64,000 nt of DNA from Meiothermus granaticius NBRC 107808 (GTDB lineage: Bacteria; Deinococcota; Deinococci; Deinococcales; Thermaceae), in assembly GCF_003574355.1 (NCBI RefSeq), contig NZ_QWLB01000017.1, forward strand, positions 1 to 64,000. The letters are read 5' to 3'. The notes under the pieces were generated by a model. It searched no databases and was not told where the DNA came from. It saw only the letters and a program-made list of their open reading frames with translations. Shown piece by piece: positions 14,365 to 23,371 of this stretch (positions are counted from its first letter, which is position 1; every line of letters starts with the position of its first letter). A program made the translations under genes and the position numbers.

Positions 14365-15690
14365 TCAATAGGCCTCGGCCATGGCCTTGATCAGGGCGTC
14401 CTGTAGGTTGCGTAGATCCCCCAGGGGGCCGGGGTAGTTGTCCATCAGCAGCGAGAAGATGAGCACCCTGCCGGAGCGGGCCCGCAGGTAGCCCGAGAGC
14501 GAGGCAATCCCGGTCATGCTGCCGGTCTTGGCCCAGACCTCCAGACCCGAGCCCACCAGGCGGTTGCGCAGGGTTCCGCCGGCATTCTGGGCCTCCGGGG
14601 TGGCCTCCCCGGTGCCAGCCAGGGGCAGGCTGCGGATCAGGGGGTTGGTCCGCTCAGCATAGGCCTCCGCCGGGCTCGAGGGGGTCCCCAGGGGGTTGAG
14701 GTAGACATAGCGCAGCAGGGTGGCGACCTGCCGCGGGGTGACCAGGTTGTAGCGCGAGAGCCCGGAGCCGTCGCGAATGCGCCAGCCTTCGGGCTCGAGC
14801 CCGGCTTTCTTGAGGAACTCCGCGAGGGCCGCGGCGGAGCGCTGGGGGGTGCTGGGGGTGCCGTCGCTCCCCAACCCCAGCCGGGCGTAGAGCTGTTCGG
14901 CGTAGATGTTGACGCTCCACTTGTTGGCCTCCGTCACGATTTCCGCGAGCGGCCGGGAGGAGACGCTGGCCAGGGGTTTATCGGTGGGTTCGGCTCTGGC
15001 CCGGATCAGGCTGGCTACCTTGATCCCGGCCCGCTCGAGCTGGGCCTTGAACAACGCCCCCACCTGGAGCGGGTAGACCTTGGGGTCGGTGATCAGGGTC
15101 GGGTTAGGCTCTTCTCCCTTGGCCAGGGCCTCTTTCTCCTTGACCATCTCGCCGTAGGGAGCCCCCTCACCGTCCAAGAAGAGCGCCCCCATGGGGTACT
15201 CGCTGTCGTCCCACATCCAGCCGTTGCCCCAGCGGGGCCAGTCGAACGCGAAGTCATCCACCCGGAGCTCGGCCACCTCCCGCAGCCCCTTGGCCGCCAG
15301 CGCCCGGGCCAGGGCCTCGAGCGAGTTGGCCGCCCCGCCCAGGGTCAGGGTGGGATCCCCTGTGCCCTTGAGGGTCAGCCGGGCCACCCTTCCGTCGGCC
15401 AGCCCGGAGGCCAGGGCCGAGGTCTCGAAGCGGAAGCTGGGCCCCAGCGTATACAGGGCTGCACTGGTGGAGAAGAGCTTCAGGTTGGAGGCGGGGACAT
15501 AGGCCTCGTCGGCCCGTGATTGGAACAGCACCTGACCGCTCTGGGCCTCCATCACCAGCACCCCCACGTGGGCCGGGAACGCCGGCTTCCCTGGAGCGGG
15601 GATCGGGCCCTGCTGCAGCAGGGCCTCGAGGGGGTTGGGTCCGGCCAGGGCCATGGTCATCATCATCGCCAGAAACGCCAGCAAACGCAC
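14365..15690 (-). CDS. dacB: D-alanyl-D-alanine carboxypeptidase/endopeptidase (PBP4 type, S13)
   Basis: 441 residues from GTG 15690, picked because AGGAGGT lies 5-6 bases upstream and the signal peptide LLAFLAMMMTMALAG then starts the protein. A longer in-frame start would add a Cys/Arg-rich stretch derived from the hairpin repeats upstream. Active-site triad: SNLK (SxxK), SVN (SxN) and KTG in VWAKTGSM, spaced as in DacB. Trims or cleaves peptidoglycan peptides in the periplasm. It stands apart from the polysaccharide operon (convergent) and from the aldehyde dehydrogenase gene (separated by hairpin repeats). Confidence 0.9.
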   Translation of the reverse strand: MRLLAFLAMMMTMALAGPNPLEALLQQGPIPAPGKPAFPAHVGVLVMEAQSGQVLFQSRADEAYVPASNLKLFSTSAALYTLGPSFRFETSALASGLADGRVARLTLKGTGDPTLTLGGAANSLEALARALAAKGLREVAELRVDDFAFDWPRWGNGWMWDDSEYPMGALFLDGEGAPYGEMVKEKEALAKGEEPNPTLITDPKVYPLQVGALFKAQLERAGIKVASLIRARAEPTDKPLASVSSRPLAEIVTEANKWSVNIYAEQLYARLGLGSDGTPSTPQRSAAALAEFLKKAGLEPEGWRIRDGSGLSRYNLVTPRQVATLLRYVYLNPLGTPSSPAEAYAERTNPLIRSLPLAGTGEATPEAQNAGGTLRNRLVGSGLEVWAKTGSMTGIASLSGYLRARSGRVLIFSLLMDNYPGPLGDLRNLQDALIKAMAEAY

Positions 15691-15702
15691 CGCAGACCTC
15701 CT

Positions 15703-15766
15703 ACTTGAGTACCGGCACGGCCGGGGGCCTATCGGCCCTTCACTAGAGTACCGGCATGGCCGGGGG
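15703..15766. repeat. Duplicated 25-base hairpin element
   Basis: Two direct copies, 15703-15727 and 15742-15766, differ at 2 of 25 bases. Each contains GAGTACCGGCA and the mini-palindrome CCGGC-A-[CT]-GGCCGG. Between them GGGCC-TATC-GGCCC forms a third hairpin. The unit lies directly after the aldehyde dehydrogenase stop and 13 bases before the dacB start, so it may separate the two transcripts or structure the dacB leader. Confidence 0.6.
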
Positions 15767-17164
15767 TCAGGGTTTGACCGCACGCATATGGAAAGACTTG
15801 GGGCGGGTTAGCTGCTCATACCCCACCACCGAGAGGGTGCATCCTTTGCCGGAATCCTTCACCCCGGTCCAGGCCAGGGCGGGGTCCAGGTAGTCGCAGC
15901 GGTTTTGGAAGCAGGTCCCGGTCTCGAGCTGCTCCCCTAAGCGCAGGGCCGCCTCGAGGTCTTGGCTCCAGATCGAAGCGGTGAGGCCGTATGCGGAGTC
16001 GTTCATCAGCTCGAGGGCCTCCGCGTCCCCGGCCACCGGCATGATTCCCACCACCGGGCCGAAGGTCTCCTCGCGCATGACCCGCATCCGGTGGTCTACC
16101 CCGGTGAGTACCTGCGGGGCGAGGTAAGCCGTACCCGGCGCATCCGCGGGGAAGTGCCGGGGGTCAATGAGGGCCTGGGCCCCCTGGCTCACCGCCTCGG
16201 CCACCTGGGCCCGGATCGCCTCGGCTGCGCTGCTCCGCACCACCGGACCCAAGGTGGTCTGGGGGTCCAGGGGGTTGCCTAGCCGATACTGCAGGGTGAG
16301 GGCCACAAACCCCTCCACGAACTCCTTGAAATGGCGCTGATGGACGTAGATGCGCTTCACCCCACAACAGCTCTGCCCGGAGTTGAACATCGCGCCGTCC
16401 ACCAGGTTTTCCAGGGTGAAGTTCAGATCGGCGTCCGCCCGCACATAGGCGGGGTCCTTGCCGCCGAGCTCGAGGCCGAGCCCGATGAAGCGGTGGCTGG
16501 CGGCCTGCTGCACGGCCCGTCCCCCCTCGACCGAGCCGGTAAAGGCCACGAAGGCAATGCGCGGATCGGCGATGACCTGGGCCACCTGCGGGTGGCTCAG
16601 GTAGAGGTACTGGAACACCCCTTCGGGCAGGCCGGCTTCCGCGAAGGCCTCGGCGTAGCGCTCGGCCACCAGAGGGGTCTGGGCCGAGTGTTTGAGCACC
16701 ACGCTGTTGCCGGCCATGATGGCGGGGATCACCGAGTTGACCGAGGTCAGGTAGGGGTAGTTCCAGGGGGCCAGCACCAGCACCACCCCCAGGGGCTCCC
16801 GCCGGATGAACCGCACGAAGCCCTCTTTGGGATCGGTGGGCACGTCGGCCAGGGCGGTATAGGCGGCGGCGATCATGTAGCGGGCCCGCTCAGCGAAGCC
16901 CCCCACAATCTCCTTGGGGGTGTAGCGGATGGGGCGGCCCATTTGCCAGGTGAGCTCGAGGGCCAGCTGGTCCACCCGCCGGGTCAGGGCCTCCACCATC
17001 CGGGTGCAGATCTCGGCCCGCTCGCTCAAGGAGACCGTTCGCCAGTGCCGCTGGGCCTGTACGGCGGCCTCGAGACAACGCTCGACCTCGGCTGGGGTGG
17101 CTATGGGTCGTTCCACGTACACGCTGCCATCTACGGGGGTAAGGGTGACTTGGGTTTCCGCCAT
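15767..17164 (-). CDS. Aldehyde dehydrogenase (NAD(P)+-dependent)
   Basis: 465 residues. APWNYPYL (132-139) at the nicotinamide pocket, FTGSVEGG (208-215), catalytic Glu232 in LELGGKD and nucleophile Cys266 in NSGQSC are all intact. Oxidises an aldehyde to the acid. In a region with an SDR and glutamine-synthetase-like ligases, an aminoaldehyde or gamma-glutamyl-aminoaldehyde is a sensible substrate, as with PuuC. The gene begins 4 bases after the SDR stop and ends the leftward catabolic run. Confidence 0.93.
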   Translation of the reverse strand: MAETQVTLTPVDGSVYVERPIATPAEVERCLEAAVQAQRHWRTVSLSERAEICTRMVEALTRRVDQLALELTWQMGRPIRYTPKEIVGGFAERARYMIAAAYTALADVPTDPKEGFVRFIRREPLGVVLVLAPWNYPYLTSVNSVIPAIMAGNSVVLKHSAQTPLVAERYAEAFAEAGLPEGVFQYLYLSHPQVAQVIADPRIAFVAFTGSVEGGRAVQQAASHRFIGLGLELGGKDPAYVRADADLNFTLENLVDGAMFNSGQSCCGVKRIYVHQRHFKEFVEGFVALTLQYRLGNPLDPQTTLGPVVRSSAAEAIRAQVAEAVSQGAQALIDPRHFPADAPGTAYLAPQVLTGVDHRMRVMREETFGPVVGIMPVAGDAEALELMNDSAYGLTASIWSQDLEAALRLGEQLETGTCFQNRCDYLDPALAWTGVKDSGKGCTLSVVGYEQLTRPKSFHMRAVKP

Positions 17165-17168
17165 GGCC

Positions 17169-17942
17169 TCACTCCGGGGTTACGTAGGCTGCGGTGATGC
17201 CCCCATCCACCAAGAAGGTGCTCCCGGTGACGAAGGAGGACTCGTCCGAGGCCAGATAGAGGGCTGCCCGGGCGATTTCCTTGGCCTGGCCGAACCGGCC
17301 CATGGGGATATGCACCAGGCGGCGCTGGCGTTTTTCCGGGGTGTTGAGGTATTTCATCAGCAGCTCGGTCTCTAGCGGGCCGGGGCAAAGGGCATTGACC
17401 CGGATGCCCTCTCGAGCGTGAATCACCGCCAGCTCCCGGCTCATGGCCAGCACCGCCCCTTTGCTGGCGGTATAGGCCAGCTGTGGGGTGGCGGCTCCCA
17501 GCAGGGCCACGAACGAAGCGGTGTTGATCACCGAGCCTCCCCCGGCCCGCCGCAGGGCCGGGATGCCGTATTTGCACCCCAGGAACACCCCCTTGACGTT
17601 GACCTGAAAGGTCAGGTCCCACACCTCCTCGGTGGTGTGGATGGCGTCGTCGTCCTGGGCGTGGGAGATGCCGGCATTGTTGAACAGGATGTCCAGGCGG
17701 CCAAAGCCCTCTTCGGCGGCCTTTACCATGCGCTCGGCCTCGGCCGCCCGAGAGACATCGGCCTGGACGAAGAGGGCCTGCCCTCCGGCCTGGAGGATCT
17801 CTTGTCGGGTCTTTTCCCCGGCTTCCGGATTGAGGTCTACCCCCACTACCTTGGCCCCTTCCTGGGCGAACAACAGGGCCGATTCGCGGCCAATCCCACT
17901 GCCTACCCCGGTGATCAGGGCCACCTTATCCTTCAGTCGCAT
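17169..17942 (-). CDS. Short-chain dehydrogenase/reductase
   Basis: 257 residues, classical SDR: TGVGSGIG at 11-18, NNAG at 88-91, Ser143, Tyr157-x3-Lys161 in YTASK. Asp36 after the second strand (VVGVDLN) suggests NAD(H). Probably oxidises a hydroxyl or amino-alcohol intermediate that the adjacent aldehyde dehydrogenase then takes up; substrate inferred only from context. Preceded by AGGAGT 6 bases from the ATG and 14 bases after the ligase gene. Confidence 0.9.
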   Translation of the reverse strand: MRLKDKVALITGVGSGIGRESALLFAQEGAKVVGVDLNPEAGEKTRQEILQAGGQALFVQADVSRAAEAERMVKAAEEGFGRLDILFNNAGISHAQDDDAIHTTEEVWDLTFQVNVKGVFLGCKYGIPALRRAGGGSVINTASFVALLGAATPQLAYTASKGAVLAMSRELAVIHAREGIRVNALCPGPLETELLMKYLNTPEKRQRRLVHIPMGRFGQAKEIARAALYLASDESSFVTGSTFLVDGGITAAYVTPE

Positions 17943-17956
17943 AAGACTCCTTTCCT

Positions 17957-19336
17957 CTAGATCCGCTCGAAGTAGCGCTGGCGTTCCCAGTCGCTGACCG
18001 CCCGGTTATAGGCTTGCCACTCGCTGCGGAAAAAGTGAGCGTAGTGCTCCTGCACCTCGCTGCCCAGCACCTCGCGCACAAATGCACTCTGGGCGAAGCG
18101 CTCGCTGGCCTCTCCTAGCGTATAGGGAACCCGCGGTAGATGTTGAGCGGCGTAGATGTCCCCCCGGAAGGCGGGGGGGGGCTCGAGCCGCCGGCGGATG
18201 CCGTCCAGGCCGGAGGCCAGGGCTGCGGTGAAGGCCAGGTAGGGGTTGCAGTCGGCCCCAGGGATGCGGCACTCGATACGCAGGCTCTGCCCCTGGCCCA
18301 CCACCCGGAAACCGGCCGTGCGGTTATCGTGACTCCAGGCCAGCCGGGTGGGCGCCCAGGAGCCATCCTCGTAACGCTTGTACGAGTTGACCGTGGGGGC
18401 GTAAAAGGGCATGAACTCCTCCGTGTGGGCAATCCAGCCGGCCAGAAACCAGCGGAACACCTCTGAGCCCTCGGCCCCCTCCCCGGCAAAAGCACTCCCC
18501 CCAGGGAGCCACAAGCTCAGGTGTAGGTGGCTGCTCGAGCCGGCCTGGCCGTGGGTGAACTTGGCCATGAAGGTCACCGAGACCCCCATCTGGTCGGCGA
18601 TTTCCTTCATGCACTGCTTGTACAGCACATGCCGGTCGGCCATCTCCAGCACCTCGGCGTAGCGCACGTTGATCTCGTGCTGGCCCAGCCCCCACTCCCC
18701 CTTGGAGTTCTCCACCGGGATCCCCGAGCGCTTGAGGTTTCGCCGCACCGCCGCGGTGTAGTCTTCCACCCGACTGCCCTGCAGCAAGTGGTAGTCCTCG
18801 ATGTACCATCCGGCGGGCTTTAGCCCCTGATATCCCTGGGCGTGGGCTTCCCGGTAGGAGGTGGTGAAGAGGTAGTACTCCAGCTCAGAGGCTGCGAGTG
18901 CCCGGTAGCCCAGCTCTGCGGCGCGCTGCACCTGCGCCTTGAGGAGAGAGCGCGGGGCGATGCTGACCCCCCCAGTCTGCTCCCGCTCCACGTCGCACAG
19001 CACGATGGCGCTGCGCTCGAGCCAACTGGCCAGGCGCAGGGTGGAGAGGTCGGGGACCAGGTGGAAATCCCCGTACCCCAGCTCCCAGCTGGCGAAGCGG
19101 TAACCCGGCACCGGGTTCATCTCCATATCGGTGGTGAGAAGGTAGTCACAGCCGTGGGTGCCGTGGCCGGCTACCTCCTGTAGGAAGTACTCGGCCTCGA
19201 AGCGTTTTCCCAGCAGGCGACCGTAGTGGTCGGGGAAGGCGGCGATCACCGTTTCGATCGCCCCTTCTTCCACCTGCTGGGCGAGGGCCTCAAGGCTGAG
19301 CAGACCTTGGGGCTGGGGGCCGGATTGCTGACTCAT
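17957..19336 (-). CDS. Glutamine-synthetase-family ligase (gamma-glutamylamine synthetase-like), first copy
   Basis: 459 residues from ATG 19336, which has GGAGGTGCT in front and overlaps the MocR stop as ATGA; a longer frame upstream has Pro/Arg-rich junk composition. GS folds are recognised by the beta-grasp region (residues 20-110), GSSSHLHLSLW (glutamate/metal site) and the ATP-side segment DNRTAGFRVVG with the following RIECRIPGADCNPYL. PuuA/IpuC-type relatives attach glutamate to amines. Its position beside an APC permease, aldehyde dehydrogenase and MocR regulator favours amine catabolism over nitrogen assimilation. Confidence 0.85.
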   Translation of the reverse strand: MSQQSGPQPQGLLSLEALAQQVEEGAIETVIAAFPDHYGRLLGKRFEAEYFLQEVAGHGTHGCDYLLTTDMEMNPVPGYRFASWELGYGDFHLVPDLSTLRLASWLERSAIVLCDVEREQTGGVSIAPRSLLKAQVQRAAELGYRALAASELEYYLFTTSYREAHAQGYQGLKPAGWYIEDYHLLQGSRVEDYTAAVRRNLKRSGIPVENSKGEWGLGQHEINVRYAEVLEMADRHVLYKQCMKEIADQMGVSVTFMAKFTHGQAGSSSHLHLSLWLPGGSAFAGEGAEGSEVFRWFLAGWIAHTEEFMPFYAPTVNSYKRYEDGSWAPTRLAWSHDNRTAGFRVVGQGQSLRIECRIPGADCNPYLAFTAALASGLDGIRRRLEPPPAFRGDIYAAQHLPRVPYTLGEASERFAQSAFVREVLGSEVQEHYAHFFRSEWQAYNRAVSDWERQRYFERI

Positions 19337-20817
19337 AGCACCTCCGCAATAGGGGCTCGTTGGGCGAGCCGGGTGGCTTGTTCCTGGATGAGCTGGGCGA
19401 GCTGCGCCACCCCTTCGCGCAGGGCCTCGCTCCCTTGGTAGCCAAAGCATAGCCGCATGTGGGTGCGGTCTTGGGTCTGGGTGAGAAAGGCCTCCCCGGG
19501 GGTGAGGGCCACCCCCCGGTGCAGGGCGGCTTGATAGAGCGCTCCTGGGGGGAAGTAGGCGGGCAGGCTGAGCCAGCAGGAGAACCCCCCCTGCGGGCGG
19601 GTCCACCGCGCCACCCGGGGCATATGGGCTCGGAGTGCATCCAGCAGGGCCCCCCGGCGCTCGCGGTAGATGGGCAGGACCTTCCGCAGGTGGCGCTCGA
19701 GGCCCCCCTGTTGGATGAACCGGGCGGTGGCCCGCTGCAAGAGCAGGGGCGGGCCACAGATATCCGAGGCGCTGTGCAGGGCCAGCAACCCCTCCAGCAG
19801 CGCGGGTGGGGCTAAGACAAAACCGATCCGCAGACCCGGCATCAGCACCTTGGAGAAACTGGAGAGGTAGAGCACATTCCCAGAGGAATCCAGGGCCCGG
19901 AGCGGGGCGGGTGGGGGGGCATCGTAAGACAGCTGGGCGTAGGTATCGTCCTCGACCAGGGTCAGGCCATGCCGGGCGGCCAGCTCCACCAGGGCCTGGC
20001 GCCGCTGGGGGGAGAAGCGAATCCCGGTGGGGTTATGGAAGTTGGGAACGGTGTAGTAAAAGCGAGGCCGATGCTTCTTCAGCAGGGCCTCGAGGTGCGG
20101 CAGGGAGGGGCCTTCCTCGTCCAGCGGTACCGGGAGGGGGCGCAGCTTCAGGGTGTGCAGGATGTTGAGAAAGCCCAAGTAGGTGGGCTGCTCGATGATG
20201 ACCTCGTCCCCAGGCTGGCAGAGCACCCGGGCGATCAGGGCCAGCCCCTGCAATCCTCCCACCGTGATCAGCACCTCTTCCGCCGGGGCCTCCAGACCCC
20301 GCTGGGCCAGCAGCTCGGAGATGGCCAGGCGCAGGTGGGGATCCCCGACCAGCGGCCCATACTGAAACAGCTCGCTGCCCTGGGGGTGCAGCGCTTCCAG
20401 GCTGGCCCAGAACTCCTCGGTGGGGAAGAGATGGGGATCGGGGCTGGCCAGGGCCAGGTTGCGCACCCCACGCACCTGCTGCACCTTGTGCACATCGTGC
20501 AAAACCCCTTTGGGGGTGAGCTGTTCTCCCAGGTGCAGGTGCAGCAGGGAGGGGTGGGTTTCCGGCCCCACGAAGGTCCCTCGCCCCACCGTGGCCTCAA
20601 TTAGGCCCTCCGCCTGGAGCTCGCGGTAGGCGTTTTGCACGGTCAGCCGGGTTACACCCAGCTCCGCGGCCAGGGCGCGGATGGGCGGCAGGCGGGCCCC
20701 CCCAGGCAGCTCCCCACTGGCGATGCGGGTCTTGATCTGCTCGGCAATCTGGCGGTACAGGGCCTGGCTGTGGCGCCGGTTGAGCTTCAGGTCGGGGCGG
20801 GGTTTGGGCTCGAGCAT
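19333..20817 (-). CDS. MocR/GabR-type regulator (GntR HTH fused to aminotransferase-like domain)
   Basis: 494 residues. The N-terminal GntR winged helix (15-85, PPIRALAAELGVTRLTVQNAYREL) is fused to a fold-type I aminotransferase domain (115-490) with NFHNPTG and the PLP Lys323 in SSFSK. Members such as GabR and PdxR sense an amino compound or PLP adduct and control nearby catabolic genes. Overlap with the ligase and an 11-base gap from the permease suggest co-expression with what it controls. Confidence 0.92.
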   Translation of the reverse strand: MLEPKPRPDLKLNRRHSQALYRQIAEQIKTRIASGELPGGARLPPIRALAAELGVTRLTVQNAYRELQAEGLIEATVGRGTFVGPETHPSLLHLHLGEQLTPKGVLHDVHKVQQVRGVRNLALASPDPHLFPTEEFWASLEALHPQGSELFQYGPLVGDPHLRLAISELLAQRGLEAPAEEVLITVGGLQGLALIARVLCQPGDEVIIEQPTYLGFLNILHTLKLRPLPVPLDEEGPSLPHLEALLKKHRPRFYYTVPNFHNPTGIRFSPQRRQALVELAARHGLTLVEDDTYAQLSYDAPPPAPLRALDSSGNVLYLSSFSKVLMPGLRIGFVLAPPALLEGLLALHSASDICGPPLLLQRATARFIQQGGLERHLRKVLPIYRERRGALLDALRAHMPRVARWTRPQGGFSCWLSLPAYFPPGALYQAALHRGVALTPGEAFLTQTQDRTHMRLCFGYQGSEALREGVAQLAQLIQEQATRLAQRAPIAEVL

Positions 20818-20827
20818 CCCCAGACCT

Positions 20828-22396
20828 TCAATCCGCGCTCGAGCCGGCTGGAGCGGCTTTTCCTAAGCTCTCGAGCTCGCGCTCCATGGCGGCGAGCTCG
20901 GCCGGGTTGCCCTGCACTTTGGGCCCTTTGAACCAGTGGCGGGCTGAGATCAGCCACCAGCCCCCCGAGAAGGCCAGAACCACCGCCACCGCGACGGGGG
21001 CGTAGTTGAAGCTGCTCCAGGTGATCGGGCTAACCTGTGGCAAGCAAAACAGCACCGAGATGAACGCCACCCAGATCACCGCGATCCATCCCACCGGCTG
21101 GCTCCAGCGCCCCAGGTGCCAGGGGCCGCGCTGGAAGCTGTCCCCGGCCCGGACCCGCAGGAAGACCGGGATGATGTAGGCGATGTACAGACCGATCACC
21201 GCGATGGAGGTCACCGCGGCATAGGCGGTGGCATTCCAGAGGTAGGGCAGGCCCAGGATGAAGGAGAACACCACGCAGAACCAGATGGAGTTGGTAGGGG
21301 TGCGGGTCTTGGGGTTGATCTTGTGCCACCACTGGGACCCCGGCACCGCCCCATCGCGCGAGAAGGCGTAGAGCATCCGGCTGTTGGCGGTGACGCTGGA
21401 CATGCCGCAGAAGAACTGAGCCCCGATCACGATCAACAGGAGCAAAATTCCGCCGGTTTTCCCCACCGAATCAAGGAAAATCTGCACCGGGGGCACCCCG
21501 GTGGCCGTGTCCAGCACGGCCTTATAGTCCTGGATGGCGAAGTTCAACCCGATCAGCAGCACCCAGCCCGCCACCAGCGAGACCAGAATGGAGTTGACGA
21601 TGCCTTTGGGCGCGGCCACCGCGGCGTTGACGGTCTCCTCGGCCATGTGGGCCGAGGCGTCGTAGCCAGTGAAGGTGTACTGGGCCAGGAGCAGCCCCAG
21701 CAAGAACACGTAGAGCCCCGCACCGAAGCCGCTAAACCCGGTATTGTTGACGAAGTGGGTGAACACCCAGCTGGGGGAGTTCAGGTGGGGGGCCCCGATC
21801 ATCACCGCGGCCACGATGATGATCACCCCCAGCACATGCCACCACACGCTGACGTCGTTGAGCAAGGCCACCAGGCGAATTCCTTTGGTGTTGAGCAGGG
21901 CGTGGATGAGCAACACGATCCCGTAGATGATGATGATGACCGGTGGGGTGGGGTTGAGGCCGGTGGTCAGATAAAGCAGGGCCCCGATGGAGTAGGCCAG
22001 CCCAAAATCAATCCCCGCGGTCACCGCCACCTCGCCCAGCAGGTTGAACCAGCCGGTGAACCAGCTCCAGGCCGCGGGGTTCTTGCGGGCCAGCTTGGCC
22101 GACCAGAAGTACAGCCCCCCGGCGGTGGGATAGCTCGAGCACACCTCCGCCATGGCCAGGCCTACAAAAGTGACCAGCAGCCCCACCAGCGGCCAGCCCA
22201 GGGTCATCACCACGGGCCCCCCGGTGTTCATGCCGTAGCCAAACAGGGTCAAGCAGCCCGACAGCACCGAGATGATGGTGAAGGAGACCGCGAAGTTGGA
22301 GAACGACTTCATCTGCCGGCGCAGCACCTGGGCATAGCCCAACTCGTGCAGCCGCTTCACGTCATCGTGGTGAGCCGAAGAATCGTCCTTGCTCAT
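20828..22396 (-). CDS. APC-superfamily amino acid/amine permease
   Basis: 522 residues from ATG 22396, with AAGGAGGG 5-6 bases before it; the longer frame upstream lacks a ribosome site. About twelve membrane helices, with the N-terminal cytoplasmic segment LHELGYAQVLRRQMKSFSNFAVSF and the glycine-rich TGYDASAHMAEET in helix 6 to 7, typical of amino-acid-choline/GABA-type transporters. Likely imports the amine handled by the neighbouring ligase and dehydrogenases. The gap 22397-22555 shows no gene; a TATAGT -10-like hexamer lies on the minus strand but without a convincing -35. Confidence 0.88.
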   Translation of the reverse strand: MSKDDSSAHHDDVKRLHELGYAQVLRRQMKSFSNFAVSFTIISVLSGCLTLFGYGMNTGGPVVMTLGWPLVGLLVTFVGLAMAEVCSSYPTAGGLYFWSAKLARKNPAAWSWFTGWFNLLGEVAVTAGIDFGLAYSIGALLYLTTGLNPTPPVIIIIYGIVLLIHALLNTKGIRLVALLNDVSVWWHVLGVIIIVAAVMIGAPHLNSPSWVFTHFVNNTGFSGFGAGLYVFLLGLLLAQYTFTGYDASAHMAEETVNAAVAAPKGIVNSILVSLVAGWVLLIGLNFAIQDYKAVLDTATGVPPVQIFLDSVGKTGGILLLLIVIGAQFFCGMSSVTANSRMLYAFSRDGAVPGSQWWHKINPKTRTPTNSIWFCVVFSFILGLPYLWNATAYAAVTSIAVIGLYIAYIIPVFLRVRAGDSFQRGPWHLGRWSQPVGWIAVIWVAFISVLFCLPQVSPITWSSFNYAPVAVAVVLAFSGGWWLISARHWFKGPKVQGNPAELAAMERELESLGKAAPAGSSAD

Positions 22397-22555
22397 CCGT
22401 CCCTCCTTGGCCGCAAGCGCGCAGCGAAATTGATGTGGAGAAGCCCCCTTCAGGCTATGGGAAGCGCTGGCTTGTGGCGTCGCCTGCAACTATATGAGAC
22501 CGGGCCGGAGATTGTATAGGTACATTTTGGGGATTTGAGCTAGGACAATCGCGGA

Positions 22556-23305
22556 TCAGCCGGCCTGGTGGATGGCCACCACCCGGGCGGGAAACCCACT
22601 GCCCCCTTTGGGTTTGGGCCAGGCCACCATCACCAGCGCTCCGGCCTCGGGCACCTGGTCCAGGTTGGTGAGCAGCTCGACCTGCCAACGGTCCTGGGCC
22701 AGGATGTACTTTTCCAGCGCCCAGGTGCTGTCCTCGCGGCTACAGGCCAGCCCGCCGTCGGTATCGGTGGTCTCGTGGCCCACCGCCGTGACCTGGCGAA
22801 CCTCCAGCAAAAACCGCAGCACCTCCAGGCTCCACCCGGGGAAGTGCTGAATGCCCTGGGCGTCGCGGTTGGCCATGGCGACGGGGTCGGGCCAGCGCTT
22901 GGACCAGTCGGTGCGCATGGCCACCAGCGAGCCTGAGGGGATTGGCCCATACTGAGCCTCCCAAGCCTCGAGGTCGGCCATGCCGATGCAGTAGTCGGGG
23001 TCGCGGGCGGCTTTGTCGGCCACGTTCACCACCACCAGCGGCAGCAGGGTTTCGCGAACCTCGAGCCTATCTATGCTGCGTCCGCCCGGCACCATGTGCA
23101 GGGGCGGGTCTACATGGGTGCCCCACTGCCCCACGAAGCTGTACTGCTGGATGTCGAAGAGGGCGCCGTCCTCGAGGCGGCAGAAGTGGCCCTGCTCCTC
23201 GTCGGGCAGCGCCGGAAACTTGGGCTGCCCGGGAAAGAAGGTGTGGGTGAGGTCGGTGAAGATGGCGGGTTTGAGGTGCTGGGTATAGAGTTCCCACAGA
23301 TTCAT
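22556..23305 (-). CDS. Cyclase-family (arylformamidase-like) metal-dependent hydrolase
   Basis: 249 residues of the PF04199 family. The metal-binding motif appears as GTHVDPPLHM, with His/Asp/His, and a later VGHETTDTDGG. Characterised members include kynurenine formamidase, isatin hydrolase and other amide or imide hydrolases. A gene between the LIV transporter and the APC permease could open a cyclic amide or remove a formyl group before gamma-glutamylation; this is inference. Confidence 0.85.
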   Translation of the reverse strand: MNLWELYTQHLKPAIFTDLTHTFFPGQPKFPALPDEEQGHFCRLEDGALFDIQQYSFVGQWGTHVDPPLHMVPGGRSIDRLEVRETLLPLVVVNVADKAARDPDYCIGMADLEAWEAQYGPIPSGSLVAMRTDWSKRWPDPVAMANRDAQGIQHFPGWSLEVLRFLLEVRQVTAVGHETTDTDGGLACSREDSTWALEKYILAQDRWQVELLTNLDQVPEAGALVMVAWPKPKGGSGFPARVVAIHQAG

Positions 23306-23323
23306 GGTTGCTCCGCTGTGGTT

Positions 23324-23348
23324 ACGGGAAGCCCAGAGGGCTCCCCGT
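23324..23348 (-). other. Stem-loop between livJ and the cyclase gene
   Basis: An 11-base-pair stem (23324-23334 with 23338-23348, one G-U pair) and a 3-base loop. No U-tract follows on the minus strand, so it is more likely to protect the livJ 3' end or attenuate readthrough than to be a full terminator. Confidence 0.6.
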
Positions 23349-23371
23349 AGAGATTCGAGATCGGTCCAGTC

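Noticed and set aside
15703-15766. CRISPR array
   Set aside because: Only two repeat copies, the 14-base interval is itself part of a hairpin, and no cas genes are nearby.
19337-19606. 90-residue extension of the first glutamine-synthetase-like protein
   Set aside because: It overlaps the MocR gene in another phase and is Pro/Arg/Gly-rich; ATG 19336 has a good ribosome site and begins a normal GS domain.
21116-22519. 467-residue frame opposite the APC permease
   Set aside because: Gln/His/Gly-rich shadow frame caused by high GC at third codon positions; the permease on the other strand has clear family motifs.
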